DNA from: Actinoplanes subtropicus
Lineage (GTDB): Bacteria > Actinomycetota > Actinomycetes > Mycobacteriales > Micromonosporaceae
DNA: 64,000 bases
NCBI RefSeq assembly: GCF_000721705.1
Contig: NZ_JOJL01000013.1
Span: 248,001-312,000 of the forward strand
Reading direction: 5' to 3'
Part shown: positions 9,764 to 18,897 of the stretch, in pieces
How positions within the stretch are numbered: the first letter of the stretch is position 1
Layout of the letters: the number at the start of each line of letters is the position of its first letter
Made by a program: the position numbers and the translations under genes
Notes under the pieces: generated by a model
The model's input: the letters and a program-made list of their open reading frames with translations, nothing else
Database searches by the model: none
Told to the model about the DNA's origin: nothing

Positions 9764-9936
9764 GTCTCCAACCCCTCGGGTGCCGGCCCCCTCCATGGCG
9801 GCCTCTACCCTACGACGTGTCAGGCACGCCCCGGATCGACAGCCGGGCAAGACAATTGGAACGCGTAACGGAGCTCCGCCGACCACCGCGCACGCTCCGC
9901 GGCGGATCCGTGCACCTCCGCCGGCCAAACTAGCAG

Positions 9937-10305
9937 TCAGGAGCGGTCGGCGTCCGCGAAAGTATAGATAAGCTCGATATCGCTTCCCCAGCCTTCCAAT
10001 ACGTCGCCGTGACCGGTGCACCGGGCCAACTCTTCGACCGCCGGAAAGAGGCGCAACGACGCGTTGTGGACGTGGTCCGGCATGAGCTCTGTGTTCCAGC
10101 GGCCGGGAAGCGAAGTTCTCCAGCTCCCAGCGCAGGTATTTGTTGTAGGGACGAAGTCTCCCGTACATCGCGAACACGGTCTCCAGCAGCCAGGGCAGGC
10201 TCTCCGCCTCGTCGAGCAACGCAGCGTCGGCGAACCCGTCCCGACGGCTCTTGACGCAGCGGTAGAGCTGGTTGACATAGGCGTCCAATTTGGTGCGTGC
10301 GTGCC
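9937..10305 (-). pseudogene. Frameshifted 3' fragment, nucleotidyltransferase-like protein
   Basis: One minus frame reads KLDAYVNQLYRCVKSRRDG, SLPWLLETVFAMYG and RPYNKYLRWELE. Near 10090-10110 the sense moves to another frame, which continues NTELMPD, LFPAVEELARCTGHGDVLEG and ends at 9937. The sequence resembles the helical C-terminal half of actinobacterial nucleotidyltransferase-domain proteins. That family call is from memory of the pattern and is tentative. The N-terminal catalytic part is missing, since the sense stops near 10305 where an unrelated remnant begins. Confidence 0.55.
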
Positions 10306-10455
10306 GGGCCGCTGTTGGCGGTGTCGAGTTGGGCGGATGCGGCGGCGGCCCATGGTGAAAGGTTGTTCGCCGTCGGCGACAACCACGCCGGGTGTCTGTA
10401 TCCGGCGGCCGCGTCGGCGGCGCCGCTGCTGGCGCGGATTGTCCGGGAACGACAT
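10297..10455 (+). pseudogene. Possible N-terminal remnant of a HEAT-repeat-like protein
   Basis: The plus frame from GTG 10297 gives SSWADAAAAHGERLFAVGDN followed by HAGCLYPAAASAAPLLARIV. This recalls the first repeat of actinobacterial HEAT-like proteins ('NHxGxLYPAxxxAxPFL'). After about 10455 the frame turns into low-complexity sequence and then the GNAT gene begins. No full domain survives. Short and low confidence. Confidence 0.3.
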
Positions 10456-10544
10456 TACGCTCCGTCAACGTCGACGCCAGGTTCACCACACTCGGCGCGG
10501 CGAGATGCGGATGGTCGGCTTTGTCTGCCGGTAGCCTGCCCTGT

Positions 10545-11321
10545 GTGACACTCTCCGCTGACGAGGTGACCGCGGCGGTCAACGCGTGGCTGTGGTTCCC
10601 GCCGGACGCTCAAGTTGTCGATACGGCCGACCTACTCCTCATCAACTGGCCCGACTACTTCAAGAAGGATCCGTCGTTGATGCGGTTCACTCCGACCGGG
10701 GAGATCGAAACCGCCTTCAACTCCGCTGCGGAGACAGCCCGGTCCTGGGGTTTCCGATTCCTCGTCTCCTGGGTCAGGCTGGACGCGCCCGATGGCTTCG
10801 AGGACCTGCTGCGCCATCGTGGTGTGCTCGACGAGACGCTCGACATCTTTGCCCTCGAACTCGGCGCGGGCCGGCTGTCCGTCGACTTCGGTGACTTTGA
10901 GATCCGATGGCGGAACGATCTCGAGTCCAGCCGAGATTTCGAGGCGGTCGGCATCGCGGCCTTCGCGGAAGGGTCGCTCCCCGATGACGCGACGCTCACC
11001 CGGCTCGGCACCGAAGCGCAGGCGGACTACCGGGCCGGGCGAGGCGGTCACGTTCTCGTGTACGACGGTGACCGAGCCATCGGCGCTGCCGGACTGACCA
11101 TGGCGGGAACCGTGGCCAGGCTCTGGGGAGGTGGGGTGATTCCCGAAGCGCGTGGCCGGGGTGCGTACCGAGCAATGGTGGCGGCCAGACTCAAATACGC
11201 GGTGGAGCGCGGCGCGACCGTGGCCGTCGTCAAGGGCCGGATCGAAACCAGTGGTCCCATTCTCCGACGTCTCGGATTCGAGGTCTACGGCCAGGAGCGC
11301 TCATACCTCGTGAAAGTTTGA
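10545..11321 (+). CDS. GNAT-family N-acetyltransferase
   Basis: 258 residues from GTG 10545, which opens VTLSADEVTAAVNAWLWFPP. The N-terminal half is a degenerate GNAT-like lobe and the C-terminal half the active one. The acetyl-CoA loop is IPEARGRGAYRAMV, with the following helix and SGPILRRLGFEVYG as the usual last strand. The two-lobe arrangement suggests a fused GNAT dimer. The acceptor substrate is not evident. No obvious ribosome-binding site precedes the GTG, so the start is the least certain part. Confidence 0.78.
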   Translation: MTLSADEVTAAVNAWLWFPPDAQVVDTADLLLINWPDYFKKDPSLMRFTPTGEIETAFNSAAETARSWGFRFLVSWVRLDAPDGFEDLLRHRGVLDETLDIFALELGAGRLSVDFGDFEIRWRNDLESSRDFEAVGIAAFAEGSLPDDATLTRLGTEAQADYRAGRGGHVLVYDGDRAIGAAGLTMAGTVARLWGGGVIPEARGRGAYRAMVAARLKYAVERGATVAVVKGRIETSGPILRRLGFEVYGQERSYLVKV

Positions 11322-11331
11322 CCGCGCCCAT

Positions 11332-11679
11332 TCATCGGAGTGGCCGAGCGTGCTTTTCTGGCTTGAAGGATCCGGCCTTGATCGGCCGGCCGTCGCCGGG
11401 CAGCGGTTCGGCGCCGCTGCCCTCGACGACCGGCTGAGAGAAGCCGTCGCGGTAGCCGAACACGTTCCAGCCGGTGGCCCCGAAGTCCTGGTGCGAGAGC
11501 AGCCGGACGGCGGCCAGTCCGCGGAGTTGTTGTTCGCAGCCGGCCATCTCGGCCCGCCAGTCGTGCCAGGTCTGGCCTATACGCGTCGTGAGCGTCCGGG
11601 CCAGGATCAACCGAGCCATACCAGCCGTTGCTATGCGCCGCGGTGTGCGCCCAAGGGATCTGTCCAGCCGGCGGGTCAT
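11332..11679 (-). pseudogene. DyP-type peroxidase internal fragment
   Basis: The minus frame from ATG 11679 to a stop at 11332 encodes ARTLTTRIGQTWHDW, then GWNVFGYRDGFSQPVVEG and PIKAGSF. GYRDG followed by SQP and VEG is the GXXDG haem-distal signature of dye-decolourising peroxidases. A full enzyme has 300-450 residues; only 115 remain. The haem-binding C-terminal half, including the proximal His, is missing. The fragment is non-functional. Confidence 0.75.
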
Positions 11680-11727
11680 TGGATACGGTCGTGCTGACTG
11701 CTTGCGACTCCTCGCAGGGGTGAGCTG

Positions 11728-13863
11728 ATGGTGCGGTCCATGGTCGATGATCCGGACGATCTCCGACGGTCGGCCGCCGAGCAGGCGGCGCTGCGGCGGG
11801 TGGCGACCCTGGTCGCGAGCGGCGCCGCCGCGGCCGAGGTGTTCGAGGCGCTGGTGACCGAGGTCGGGCTGTTGATGCCGGCGACCGACGCGGCGCTCGT
11901 GCGGCTGCACGGCGACGAGACCGTCACGGTGATCGGCCGCTGGAACGAGTCCGGCGGATACCGGAGCATCGGGGTCAGTCATCCGTTCGGCACCGGCACG
12001 CTGGCCCGGCTGATCTGGGACTCCCGCCGCCCGAGCCGGGTCAGCACCTACGCGGAGACGTCGGGATCGCTGGCCGACCTGATCCGGGGCTGGGGCTGGC
12101 GGTCGTCGGTCGGTGCCCCGGTCGTCGTGAACGCCGAGGTCTGGGGCCTCACCGCCGTCGGTTCGACCAGCGGCGAGGTGCATCCGCCCGGCACGGAACG
12201 GCAGCTGGCGGCGTTCACCGAGCTGCTGGCGATCGCGATCGCCAACGCCCAGAGCCGGGCGGAACTCGAGCAACTCGTCGCCGAGCAGGCCGCGCTCCGG
12301 CGGGTGGCCGAGCTCGTGGCCCATGCCGCTCCGCCGGACGAGGTGCTCGAGGCGGTCGTCACCGAGGCAGCTGGCTCGGTCGGCGTCGGCTTCACCACGT
12401 TGCTGCGGTTCGAGCCGGACGGTTCGACGGAGGTCGCCGCCGTGCACGACGCGCCGGAGGGCGTGGCGGTGGGCATGCGGGCCCCGGCCGCCGGTGACGG
12501 TGCCACCCAGCGTGTCTGGCGGACCGGGCGAACGGCCCGCGTCGACTCGCTGCCCGACATGTCCGGGGCGTGGCCGCGGCTGGCCGCGAGCCGGGGTTTC
12601 CGCTCCAGCGCGGCCGCACCCGTCCTGGCTGACGATCGGCTGTGGGGCGCCCTGGTCGCGGCCGGACGCGGCGCGCTGCCGCCGGACATCGAGGAGAACC
12701 TCTCCCGCTTCGCGGAGCTGGCCGGCACGGCGATCGCGAGCGCGCAGGCGCGGGCCGACGTCCAGGCGCTCGCCGAGGAACAAACGGCGCTGCTGCGCGT
12801 CGCCGAACTGGTCGCCCGAGGTGGCCCGGCCGACGAGGTGTTCGCGGCCGTAGCCGCTGAGGCACGACAGCTGCTCGAGGGCTACCCGATGACTCTCGTC
12901 CGGTTCGAGGAGGACGCGGCGCTGACCGTGATCAGCCGCAGCGGCGGCCCCGCCCCGCCGGGGACGCGGATCGACTACGAGCCGGACACCCTGCCCGACC
13001 GCGTCCGGCGCACGGCGGGAGCGGTACGCGTGGACGACTACCCGAGCGAGCCGGACGCGGCCCTCGCCCGCCAGTTCGGCCTCGCCGCCGCGGTCGCCGC
13101 GCCGATCGCCGTGGAGAGCACCGTCTGGGGCATGCTCACCGCCACCTCGGCCGAGGGCCCGCTGACGCACGGCGTCGAGGACCGGCTGCAGCGGTTCGCC
13201 AATCTGGTGGGCACCGCGGTAGGCAACGCGACCAGCCGGGCCCAGCTCGTCGCCTCCCGGGCCCGGGTCCTGTCGACGGCCGACGAGACGCGTCGCCGGC
13301 TCCAGCGCGACGTCCACGACGGCGCCCAGCAACGGCTCGTCCACACCGTCATCGCCCTCCAACTGGCCCGGCAGTCACTGGCCGATGGAGACGTGCCGAC
13401 CGGCATCGACCGGGTCGAGGAGGCCCTCAAACACGCGCGGAGGGCCACCGCCGAGCTCCGGGAACTCGTCAGCGGGATCCTCCCGGCCGCGTTGACCCGC
13501 AGTGGACTGCGCGGCGGCGTGGAATCGCTCCTCATCGACCTGCCGCTGCCGGTCGACGCCGATATCGACGTGCCGCGCCTGGCCGTGGAGGTGGAGACCA
13601 CCGCGTACTTCGTGGTCGCCGAGGCGCTCACCAACGTCGTCAAACACGCCCGGGCGGCCCGCGCGTGGGTGGTCGTCACGCTCGACGACGGCACCCTGGC
13701 GATCGAGGTCGGCGACGACGGCGTGGGCGGCGCCCGCACCGGGCACGGGTCCGGCCTGACCGGCTTGCTCGACCGCGTCGAGGCACGGGGTGGTCAGCTG
13801 CAGGTCAGCAGCCCGACGGGCGCCGGAACGACGATCCGGGCGACTCTTCCCGCCGGCGGCTGA
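11728..13863 (+). CDS. Triple-GAF sensor histidine kinase (HisKA_3 type), orphan
   Basis: 711 residues, no membrane helices, so probably cytoplasmic. Three GAF-like units (about 15-170, 185-340, 355-505) each begin with an AALLRVAELVA-like helix. They are followed by a HisKA_3 dimerisation helix, RRRLQRDVHDGAQQRLV, with phospho-acceptor His near residue 530. The HATPase N-box is EALTNVVKHAR and the G-box region GDDGVGGA. No response regulator adjoins it on this strand. It converges with a closely similar kinase, so the two may share or compete for the regulators beyond. Confidence 0.9.
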   Translation: MVRSMVDDPDDLRRSAAEQAALRRVATLVASGAAAAEVFEALVTEVGLLMPATDAALVRLHGDETVTVIGRWNESGGYRSIGVSHPFGTGTLARLIWDSRRPSRVSTYAETSGSLADLIRGWGWRSSVGAPVVVNAEVWGLTAVGSTSGEVHPPGTERQLAAFTELLAIAIANAQSRAELEQLVAEQAALRRVAELVAHAAPPDEVLEAVVTEAAGSVGVGFTTLLRFEPDGSTEVAAVHDAPEGVAVGMRAPAAGDGATQRVWRTGRTARVDSLPDMSGAWPRLAASRGFRSSAAAPVLADDRLWGALVAAGRGALPPDIEENLSRFAELAGTAIASAQARADVQALAEEQTALLRVAELVARGGPADEVFAAVAAEARQLLEGYPMTLVRFEEDAALTVISRSGGPAPPGTRIDYEPDTLPDRVRRTAGAVRVDDYPSEPDAALARQFGLAAAVAAPIAVESTVWGMLTATSAEGPLTHGVEDRLQRFANLVGTAVGNATSRAQLVASRARVLSTADETRRRLQRDVHDGAQQRLVHTVIALQLARQSLADGDVPTGIDRVEEALKHARRATAELRELVSGILPAALTRSGLRGGVESLLIDLPLPVDADIDVPRLAVEVETTAYFVVAEALTNVVKHARAARAWVVVTLDDGTLAIEVGDDGVGGARTGHGSGLTGLLDRVEARGGQLQVSSPTGAGTTIRATLPAGG

Positions 13864-13944
13864 TCCGGCCCGGTCCTCGCCGGCGCTCGTCCGCGCGCAG
13901 ATAGGTCAGGTACGACGATCGAGGCGACGCTGCCGGATTACCTT

Positions 13945-16029
13945 CTACTTCGGGTCAGATAGGGGCAACGCGACCCGAATCGCTGTTCCGTGACCGGGAG
14001 CGCTGTTCAACGTCAGGGTGCCGTCCATAGCGTCGACGCGATCGGACAACCCGGTCAGGCCCGAGCCGCGAGGATCGGCACCCCCGATCCCGTCGTCGGT
14101 GACTTCGACGACCAGCTTCTCGCCAACGCCCGCGACCTTTACCTGCGCCCGTCTGGCACGGGCATGCTTGGCGATATTGGTCAACGCCTCGGCGACCACG
14201 AAGTACGCAGTGACCTCGACGTCACGAGGCAACCGTTCCCGCGGATGAGCGCTTATTTCCAGGTCGACCGGTATCGCAGCCCCGGCGACCAGCGAGTCGA
14301 TCCCGGCCTGCAGGCCGCCCCGGGCCAGTGCCACCGGAAGGATTCCGTGCACGATGTCGCGCAACTCGACTGTCGCGCGTTCGGCGTTCTCCAGTGCTTC
14401 CCGCAGGAGATCCACGGCGGTCTCACCGCGCTCGATCGCGTCCAGGCCAAGTCTCAACGACAGTACGGTCTGGACGAGCCGTTGCTGTGCGCCGTCGTGC
14501 ACGTCACGTTGCAGCCGTTGCCGGACCTCGTTGGCGGTGGCCACCACCCTTGCCCGGGAAGCCCGCAGTTTCGCCTTGTTCTCGGCGTTCGCGATCGCGG
14601 CCGCCGCCAGCTTGGCGAACTCGGCCAATTGCTCTTCGGCGTCGGCCGGTGGTTCACCCTGCGTCGTCGTGGAGAGCCCGCCCCACAGCTGTCCTTCGAC
14701 GAAAATGGGCACGGCCACCGACACCCCCACGTTCAGCATCGCGCGGGGGCCGGCCGAGTCGCCGTCGGCGCGGCTGCGGAATCCCACCGGCACTGAGCTG
14801 CGGCAGGTGGCGACCACGGTGCAGTAGGTGCCGTCGTACCGGAACAGATCGGCCGCCAGCTCACCGAGGAGGTTCGACGCTTCCGTCGCGACGGCGTCGA
14901 ATACTTCGTCAAGCGCCGCGCCCGCGGCGACCAGCTCGGCGACCCGGCGCAAGGCGGCCTGCCGCGCGGCGAACTGCTCCAGTTCGGCGTGCGCTTCGAC
15001 GTTGGCGAGAGCGGAGGCGACCAGTTCGGCGAACTTGCCGAGACGGTCCTCGGTGTCGGCGGGCAGGCGTCGTCCCTCGTTCAGGGTGCCCAGGGCACCC
15101 CACAGGCGGCCGTTGACGATGATGGGGACCGACACGCTGGATCCGACTCCGAAGTCGCGCCGGGAGTATGTCCGGTCGGGAAACTGGTCGTAGTTGTCCA
15201 GGCGTGCGGGCTTGAGCGTGCGCATCATCTCGTCGAGGGTTCCGGCGTCGCCGATCGGGACCGTGACCCTGGTACCGACCGGGGCGGGACCGCTGCGGGT
15301 GGCGAGTACGGTGAATGTCCGGTTGCCGTCGTAGCGGACCAGGGTGGTCGGTTCGTCGTGGATCAGGCTTGCCGCCTCGGTCGCGACCGCTTCGAAGATC
15401 TCCGCTTCTCCGGCGCGATGCGCCACCAGCGCCGCGACCCGCAGCAGGGCGGCTTGCTCGGCGGCGAGACCGAGGTAGCTTTCGCGCGCCGCGGCGCTGA
15501 CCACGGCCGCCGCGACGATTTCCGCGAACAGTGCCAGGCGTTCCTCGGTGCCGGCGGGTAGGGGATCGCTTCGGGAGCTGACGCTCAACGCGCCCCAGAG
15601 CCGCCCGTCCACGGTCACCGGTACGGCGACGATCGCCCGGATGCCAAGCCGGGCAGCCAGCGTCGGCGCGGCGACATCGGCGTAGTCGTCGACGCGCTCG
15701 GCGCGGCTCGACTGCCATATCCGCGCCGCGATCCCGTCGCCGGTCAGGTGCTGCCGCGCACCGACGGGGACGTGACCGCCGGTCTGCGCTACGACGACGG
15801 AATCCGAACCGCCGCCCTCGAATCTCGTCAACGCGACGAGCGCATCGTTCAGCAGGGCAGAAATTTCGGCGGTGACCGCTTCGAACACGGTCAGCGGCGG
15901 TACACCGGCGGCGGCGATCGAGGTGACCCGCCTCAGTGCCGCTTGACTGTCCGCGAGCCGGCGTGTGCCGGTGGTGGCCGACCTCAGGAGCCGCCCGTAT
16001 CTGCTGATGGCAGCGGTGTACCGGTTCAT
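13945..16029 (-). CDS. Triple-GAF sensor histidine kinase (HisKA_3 type)
   Basis: 694 residues with the same plan as the convergent kinase: three GAF units, HisKA_3 helix LQRDVHDGAQQRLVQTV (His near 509), N-box EALTNIAKHARARRAQV and G-box DDGIGGADPRGSGLTGL. The start overlaps the NarL-type regulator gene by 4 bases (16026-16029), so translation is coupled and the regulator is very likely the cognate partner. GAF domains imply sensing of a small molecule, nucleotide, gas or redox state. The signal cannot be read from sequence. Confidence 0.9.
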   Translation of the reverse strand: MNRYTAAISRYGRLLRSATTGTRRLADSQAALRRVTSIAAAGVPPLTVFEAVTAEISALLNDALVALTRFEGGGSDSVVVAQTGGHVPVGARQHLTGDGIAARIWQSSRAERVDDYADVAAPTLAARLGIRAIVAVPVTVDGRLWGALSVSSRSDPLPAGTEERLALFAEIVAAAVVSAAARESYLGLAAEQAALLRVAALVAHRAGEAEIFEAVATEAASLIHDEPTTLVRYDGNRTFTVLATRSGPAPVGTRVTVPIGDAGTLDEMMRTLKPARLDNYDQFPDRTYSRRDFGVGSSVSVPIIVNGRLWGALGTLNEGRRLPADTEDRLGKFAELVASALANVEAHAELEQFAARQAALRRVAELVAAGAALDEVFDAVATEASNLLGELAADLFRYDGTYCTVVATCRSSVPVGFRSRADGDSAGPRAMLNVGVSVAVPIFVEGQLWGGLSTTTQGEPPADAEEQLAEFAKLAAAAIANAENKAKLRASRARVVATANEVRQRLQRDVHDGAQQRLVQTVLSLRLGLDAIERGETAVDLLREALENAERATVELRDIVHGILPVALARGGLQAGIDSLVAGAAIPVDLEISAHPRERLPRDVEVTAYFVVAEALTNIAKHARARRAQVKVAGVGEKLVVEVTDDGIGGADPRGSGLTGLSDRVDAMDGTLTLNSAPGHGTAIRVALPLSDPK

Positions 16030-16712
16030 CGTGCGCGGGTGTCCGCGCGAAGGTAGGTCAGGACGGCTTGAACACGCCGGTGTTCACTGTCGATGGGGGC
16101 GATGCGGAGCTTCCGGAAGATCGCCGTTACGTGCTTCTCGACGGACGCGTGGCTGATCAGCAGGCTTTCCGCCACGCCGGTGTTCGACAGCCCTTCGGCC
16201 ATGGCGGCGAGAACGGCCAGTTCGCGGGCGGTCAACAGCTGTAGAGGGCCGTCCTTGGTGCGGCGTCCCAGCATGCGGATGACGACCTCGGGGTCCAGGG
16301 CGCTGCCACCGGCCGCGACGCGGGTGACGGCATCGACGAACGTCGTTACGTCCCCGACTCTTTCCTTGAGCAGGTATCCGATACCCTCGGGTCGCTCACC
16401 GACCAGGTCGGTCACGTAGGCGGGCTCGCAGAACTGCGACAGGATCAGCACGCCGACCTGTGGCAGGCGGCGGCGAAGCTCCATCGCGGCACGCAAGCCG
16501 TCGTCCTCCTGCCGGGGCGGCATCCGCACGTCGGTGACAACGACGTCGGGCCGGTAAGCGAGCGCGCGTTGCAGCAGGTCGTCGGCGTCGCCGGAGCGCA
16601 CGACGACCTCGAGTCCGGCGTCGGTGAGAATGCGGGCGACGCCCTCGCGAAGGAGAACGTCGTCCTCTCCGATGGCCACGCGGAGCGGGCGGCCTGCGTC
16701 ATGGCTCGTCAT
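16026..16712 (-). CDS. NarL/LuxR-family response regulator
   Basis: 228 residues. The receiver has EDD acid residues at 16-18, phospho-acceptor Asp61 in VVVTDVRMP, and the usual Lys in LLKERVGDV. The C-terminal LuxR HTH (about 160-220) contains LTARELAVLAAMAEGLSNTG and ISHASVEKHV. It sits between the lone receiver gene and the triple-GAF kinase with overlaps on both sides, so it should be the output of this phosphorelay. Confidence 0.92.
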   Translation of the reverse strand: MTSHDAGRPLRVAIGEDDVLLREGVARILTDAGLEVVVRSGDADDLLQRALAYRPDVVVTDVRMPPRQEDDGLRAAMELRRRLPQVGVLILSQFCEPAYVTDLVGERPEGIGYLLKERVGDVTTFVDAVTRVAAGGSALDPEVVIRMLGRRTKDGPLQLLTARELAVLAAMAEGLSNTGVAESLLISHASVEKHVTAIFRKLRIAPIDSEHRRVQAVLTYLRADTRAR

Positions 16713-17073
16713 CGGTCCGGTCCTCGATGAGTCGTTGCAGGGCGGGGCTCAGCAACTCGTCCTTGGGGAAGAATCCGATCGCTCCGGCGCGTTCGGCTGC
16801 GGCGTTGTTCGCCGGGTCGGCGTCGGAGGAGAAGATGACGATGCGCATCGCCCACGGCTTGACGCGGAGTTGCCGGGTGAGGTCGAAACCGTCGCCATCC
16901 GGCAGGCCCACGTCGACCAATACGACAGCCGGACGCCACGTATCGACGTAGTCGAGGGCTTCCGCGACGGAGCCGGCCTCCCCGATCGCCGCGTGCCCCC
17001 AGCTGCGGAGGATACGGACGACGAGTCCTCGGACGGACGCGTCGTCGTCCACGACGAGCAGCGGGCCCAGCAT
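16699..17073 (-). CDS. Stand-alone response-regulator receiver domain
   Basis: 124 residues with only a CheY-like receiver: VVDDDASVRG acidic cluster, phospho-acceptor Asp54 in VLVDVGLPDGDGF, and PKDE carrying the conserved Lys. No output domain. It overlaps the NarL regulator by 14 bases and leads the operon. A lone receiver in a kinase operon usually acts as a phosphate sink or relay intermediate; that role is inferred. Confidence 0.9.
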   Translation of the reverse strand: MLGPLLVVDDDASVRGLVVRILRSWGHAAIGEAGSVAEALDYVDTWRPAVVLVDVGLPDGDGFDLTRQLRVKPWAMRIVIFSSDADPANNAAAERAGAIGFFPKDELLSPALQRLIEDRTDDEP

Positions 17074-17113
17074 CCGCTCATCCTCTCAGCGCGACACCTC
17101 TCCGGCGGTAGGG

Positions 17114-18625
17114 CTAACCGGAAATTGTCGCGGGCAGAGCGCCTTCGGTTGACCGGCGGATGCTGCCGGGGGGCGGCGTCCGGTTGGCGAAACGCAAAGC
17201 CAGGGAAGCCATGCCGATCGTGAGGCCGGCGCAGACGAGCCACACCGTCACGTAGCCGGCCTCGGTCGTCACTGGTTTCACCACGCCCGGCAGCCGCGTC
17301 ACCGTCGCCGCCATGACCGTCGCGAAGACGGCGCTCGAGACGGCACCGCCAACGGTCCGTGCCGTGGTGAGCAGACCCGAGTGGATCGCCACCGCGTCGG
17401 CGGGAGCACAAGTCACCACATAGTCCGACAGCGCAGCCAAGACGAGACCATTGCCGATACCGACCAGCACCTGCCAGATCACGTAAACGCTCACGGTGTG
17501 ATGGGCCAGCGCCGTCAAAACGTAGCCGGCCGTTCCGAGCAGCGACCCGACAACCAGGGCGCCCCGGCTCCCGACCCGTTCGGCGAGCCGAGGCGCCAAC
17601 CAGGTGCCCACGACGGCGGCCAGGCCGAACACCACCAGCACCAGTCCTAGATTCCCGGCGGACAACCCCAATCCGATCCCGGTACTTGCCGGCAGACCGA
17701 GGAACAGCGCGCTGGCCGCCTGGCTGCCGAACAGCTCGGCCCCGGCGAAGAATCCGGCCAGTACCGGCAGACCGAGCCGCCCCCGCAAGATCTGCGACGT
17801 GTCGACGAAAGGCTGGGCGACGCTCTGCTCGATCGCGACCCAGCCGGCCAGTACGACGAGGCCGCCCGCGATCCCCGCGAGCGTTCGCCATGTGGTCCAT
17901 CCCCACGTGCTGCCGTTGCCGACGGCGGCGAGCAGCAACAGCAAGCCGACGCTCAGCAGCGCGGCGCCGATCCCGTCGATGCGGCCTCGCGTGCGCGTGG
18001 CCGTCTCGGGAACGAGCAGCACCACGACGGGCACCACGATGATCATGAGGATGGCCGGGATCCACAGTGTTCCCGACAGGCTCACATGCTGGCGGATCTG
18101 CCCGGCCAGCAGCAGCCCGGCGCTGCCGCCGAGGGCCAGGGCGCCGACGAGCAGGCCGATCGCACGGCCGGCCCGGTCCCCGGCGCGTTCCCGGACGATG
18201 GCGAACTCCAGCGAAAGGAAGGCGAGCAGCGGCCCCTGAAGGACTCGTCCGAGCAGCAGGATGCGAAAGGAGGGGGCACCGGCTACCAGTATCGAGCCGA
18301 TCGCGACGAGTGCCGTGGCGATGGTCAGCAGCCGACGGTGACCAAACAGGTCACCGAGTTTGGACATCAGCGGTACGCACACCGCGGACGAGAGAAGGAA
18401 AGCAACGTTGATCCAATTCAAGTCGGCCGCTGTCGTGTCGTATCGCTGCAGGATGCTGGGAAGCAGCGGGGAGATCCAGCCCTGGGTGAGCCCGGAAGCG
18501 AACTCGAGAACAAGCAGGAAACCGACGAAGGGTGCTATGCCGGAACTGCGGTGTGATGGTACCGGCGTGTCCCGGCCGGTTTCCCGCCGCCGCGCGAGCC
18601 GCTGTGTGCCTCGAATGATCGCCAT
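17114..18625 (-). CDS. MFS drug exporter, DHA2 family
   Basis: 503 residues from ATG 18625, which has AGAAGG about 10 bases upstream. GTG 18634 is an alternative. Fourteen hydrophobic segments are visible. Motif A between TM2 and TM3 reads LGDLFGHRRLL, and helix 1 has the ASGLTQGWISPLLPSIL pattern. Unlike canonical DHA2 pumps the TM1 motif lacks the TxxDxTxVxxAL stretch, so the substrate may differ. It is 40 bases downstream of the receiver/regulator/kinase operon on the same strand, but reads away from the divergent hydrolase genes. Confidence 0.85.
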   Translation of the reverse strand: MAIIRGTQRLARRRETGRDTPVPSHRSSGIAPFVGFLLVLEFASGLTQGWISPLLPSILQRYDTTAADLNWINVAFLLSSAVCVPLMSKLGDLFGHRRLLTIATALVAIGSILVAGAPSFRILLLGRVLQGPLLAFLSLEFAIVRERAGDRAGRAIGLLVGALALGGSAGLLLAGQIRQHVSLSGTLWIPAILMIIVVPVVVLLVPETATRTRGRIDGIGAALLSVGLLLLLAAVGNGSTWGWTTWRTLAGIAGGLVVLAGWVAIEQSVAQPFVDTSQILRGRLGLPVLAGFFAGAELFGSQAASALFLGLPASTGIGLGLSAGNLGLVLVVFGLAAVVGTWLAPRLAERVGSRGALVVGSLLGTAGYVLTALAHHTVSVYVIWQVLVGIGNGLVLAALSDYVVTCAPADAVAIHSGLLTTARTVGGAVSSAVFATVMAATVTRLPGVVKPVTTEAGYVTVWLVCAGLTIGMASLALRFANRTPPPGSIRRSTEGALPATISG

Positions 18626-18897
18626 GATGGTCACCTTCTGCGCGATGCGGTGTCACGCGAATACTGCGGTACGACCCCACCGGGCACATTCGGGTCAACC
18701 GGAAACTTCCGAGGGCCGGCCGGAAGGCGAGGCTCGCCGGACCGGCGAGCGGGAATCATCGAGTGCGCCGGATTCCGCGCGCGGGACAGCCCGCCATTTC
18801 TTCCGGCGAACCCACCCCGGTGTTCGGTTCGGCCCGCCTATCCGGCGACCGTGATGTCTGCGAGCTTCGGAACAGACCCGTTCACCGAGGAGCGCAC

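Noticed and set aside
11680..13362. The long minus-strand frame upstream of the DyP fragment
   Set aside because: Only the last 115 codons (to 11332) show homology; the rest is the antisense shadow of the GAF kinase.
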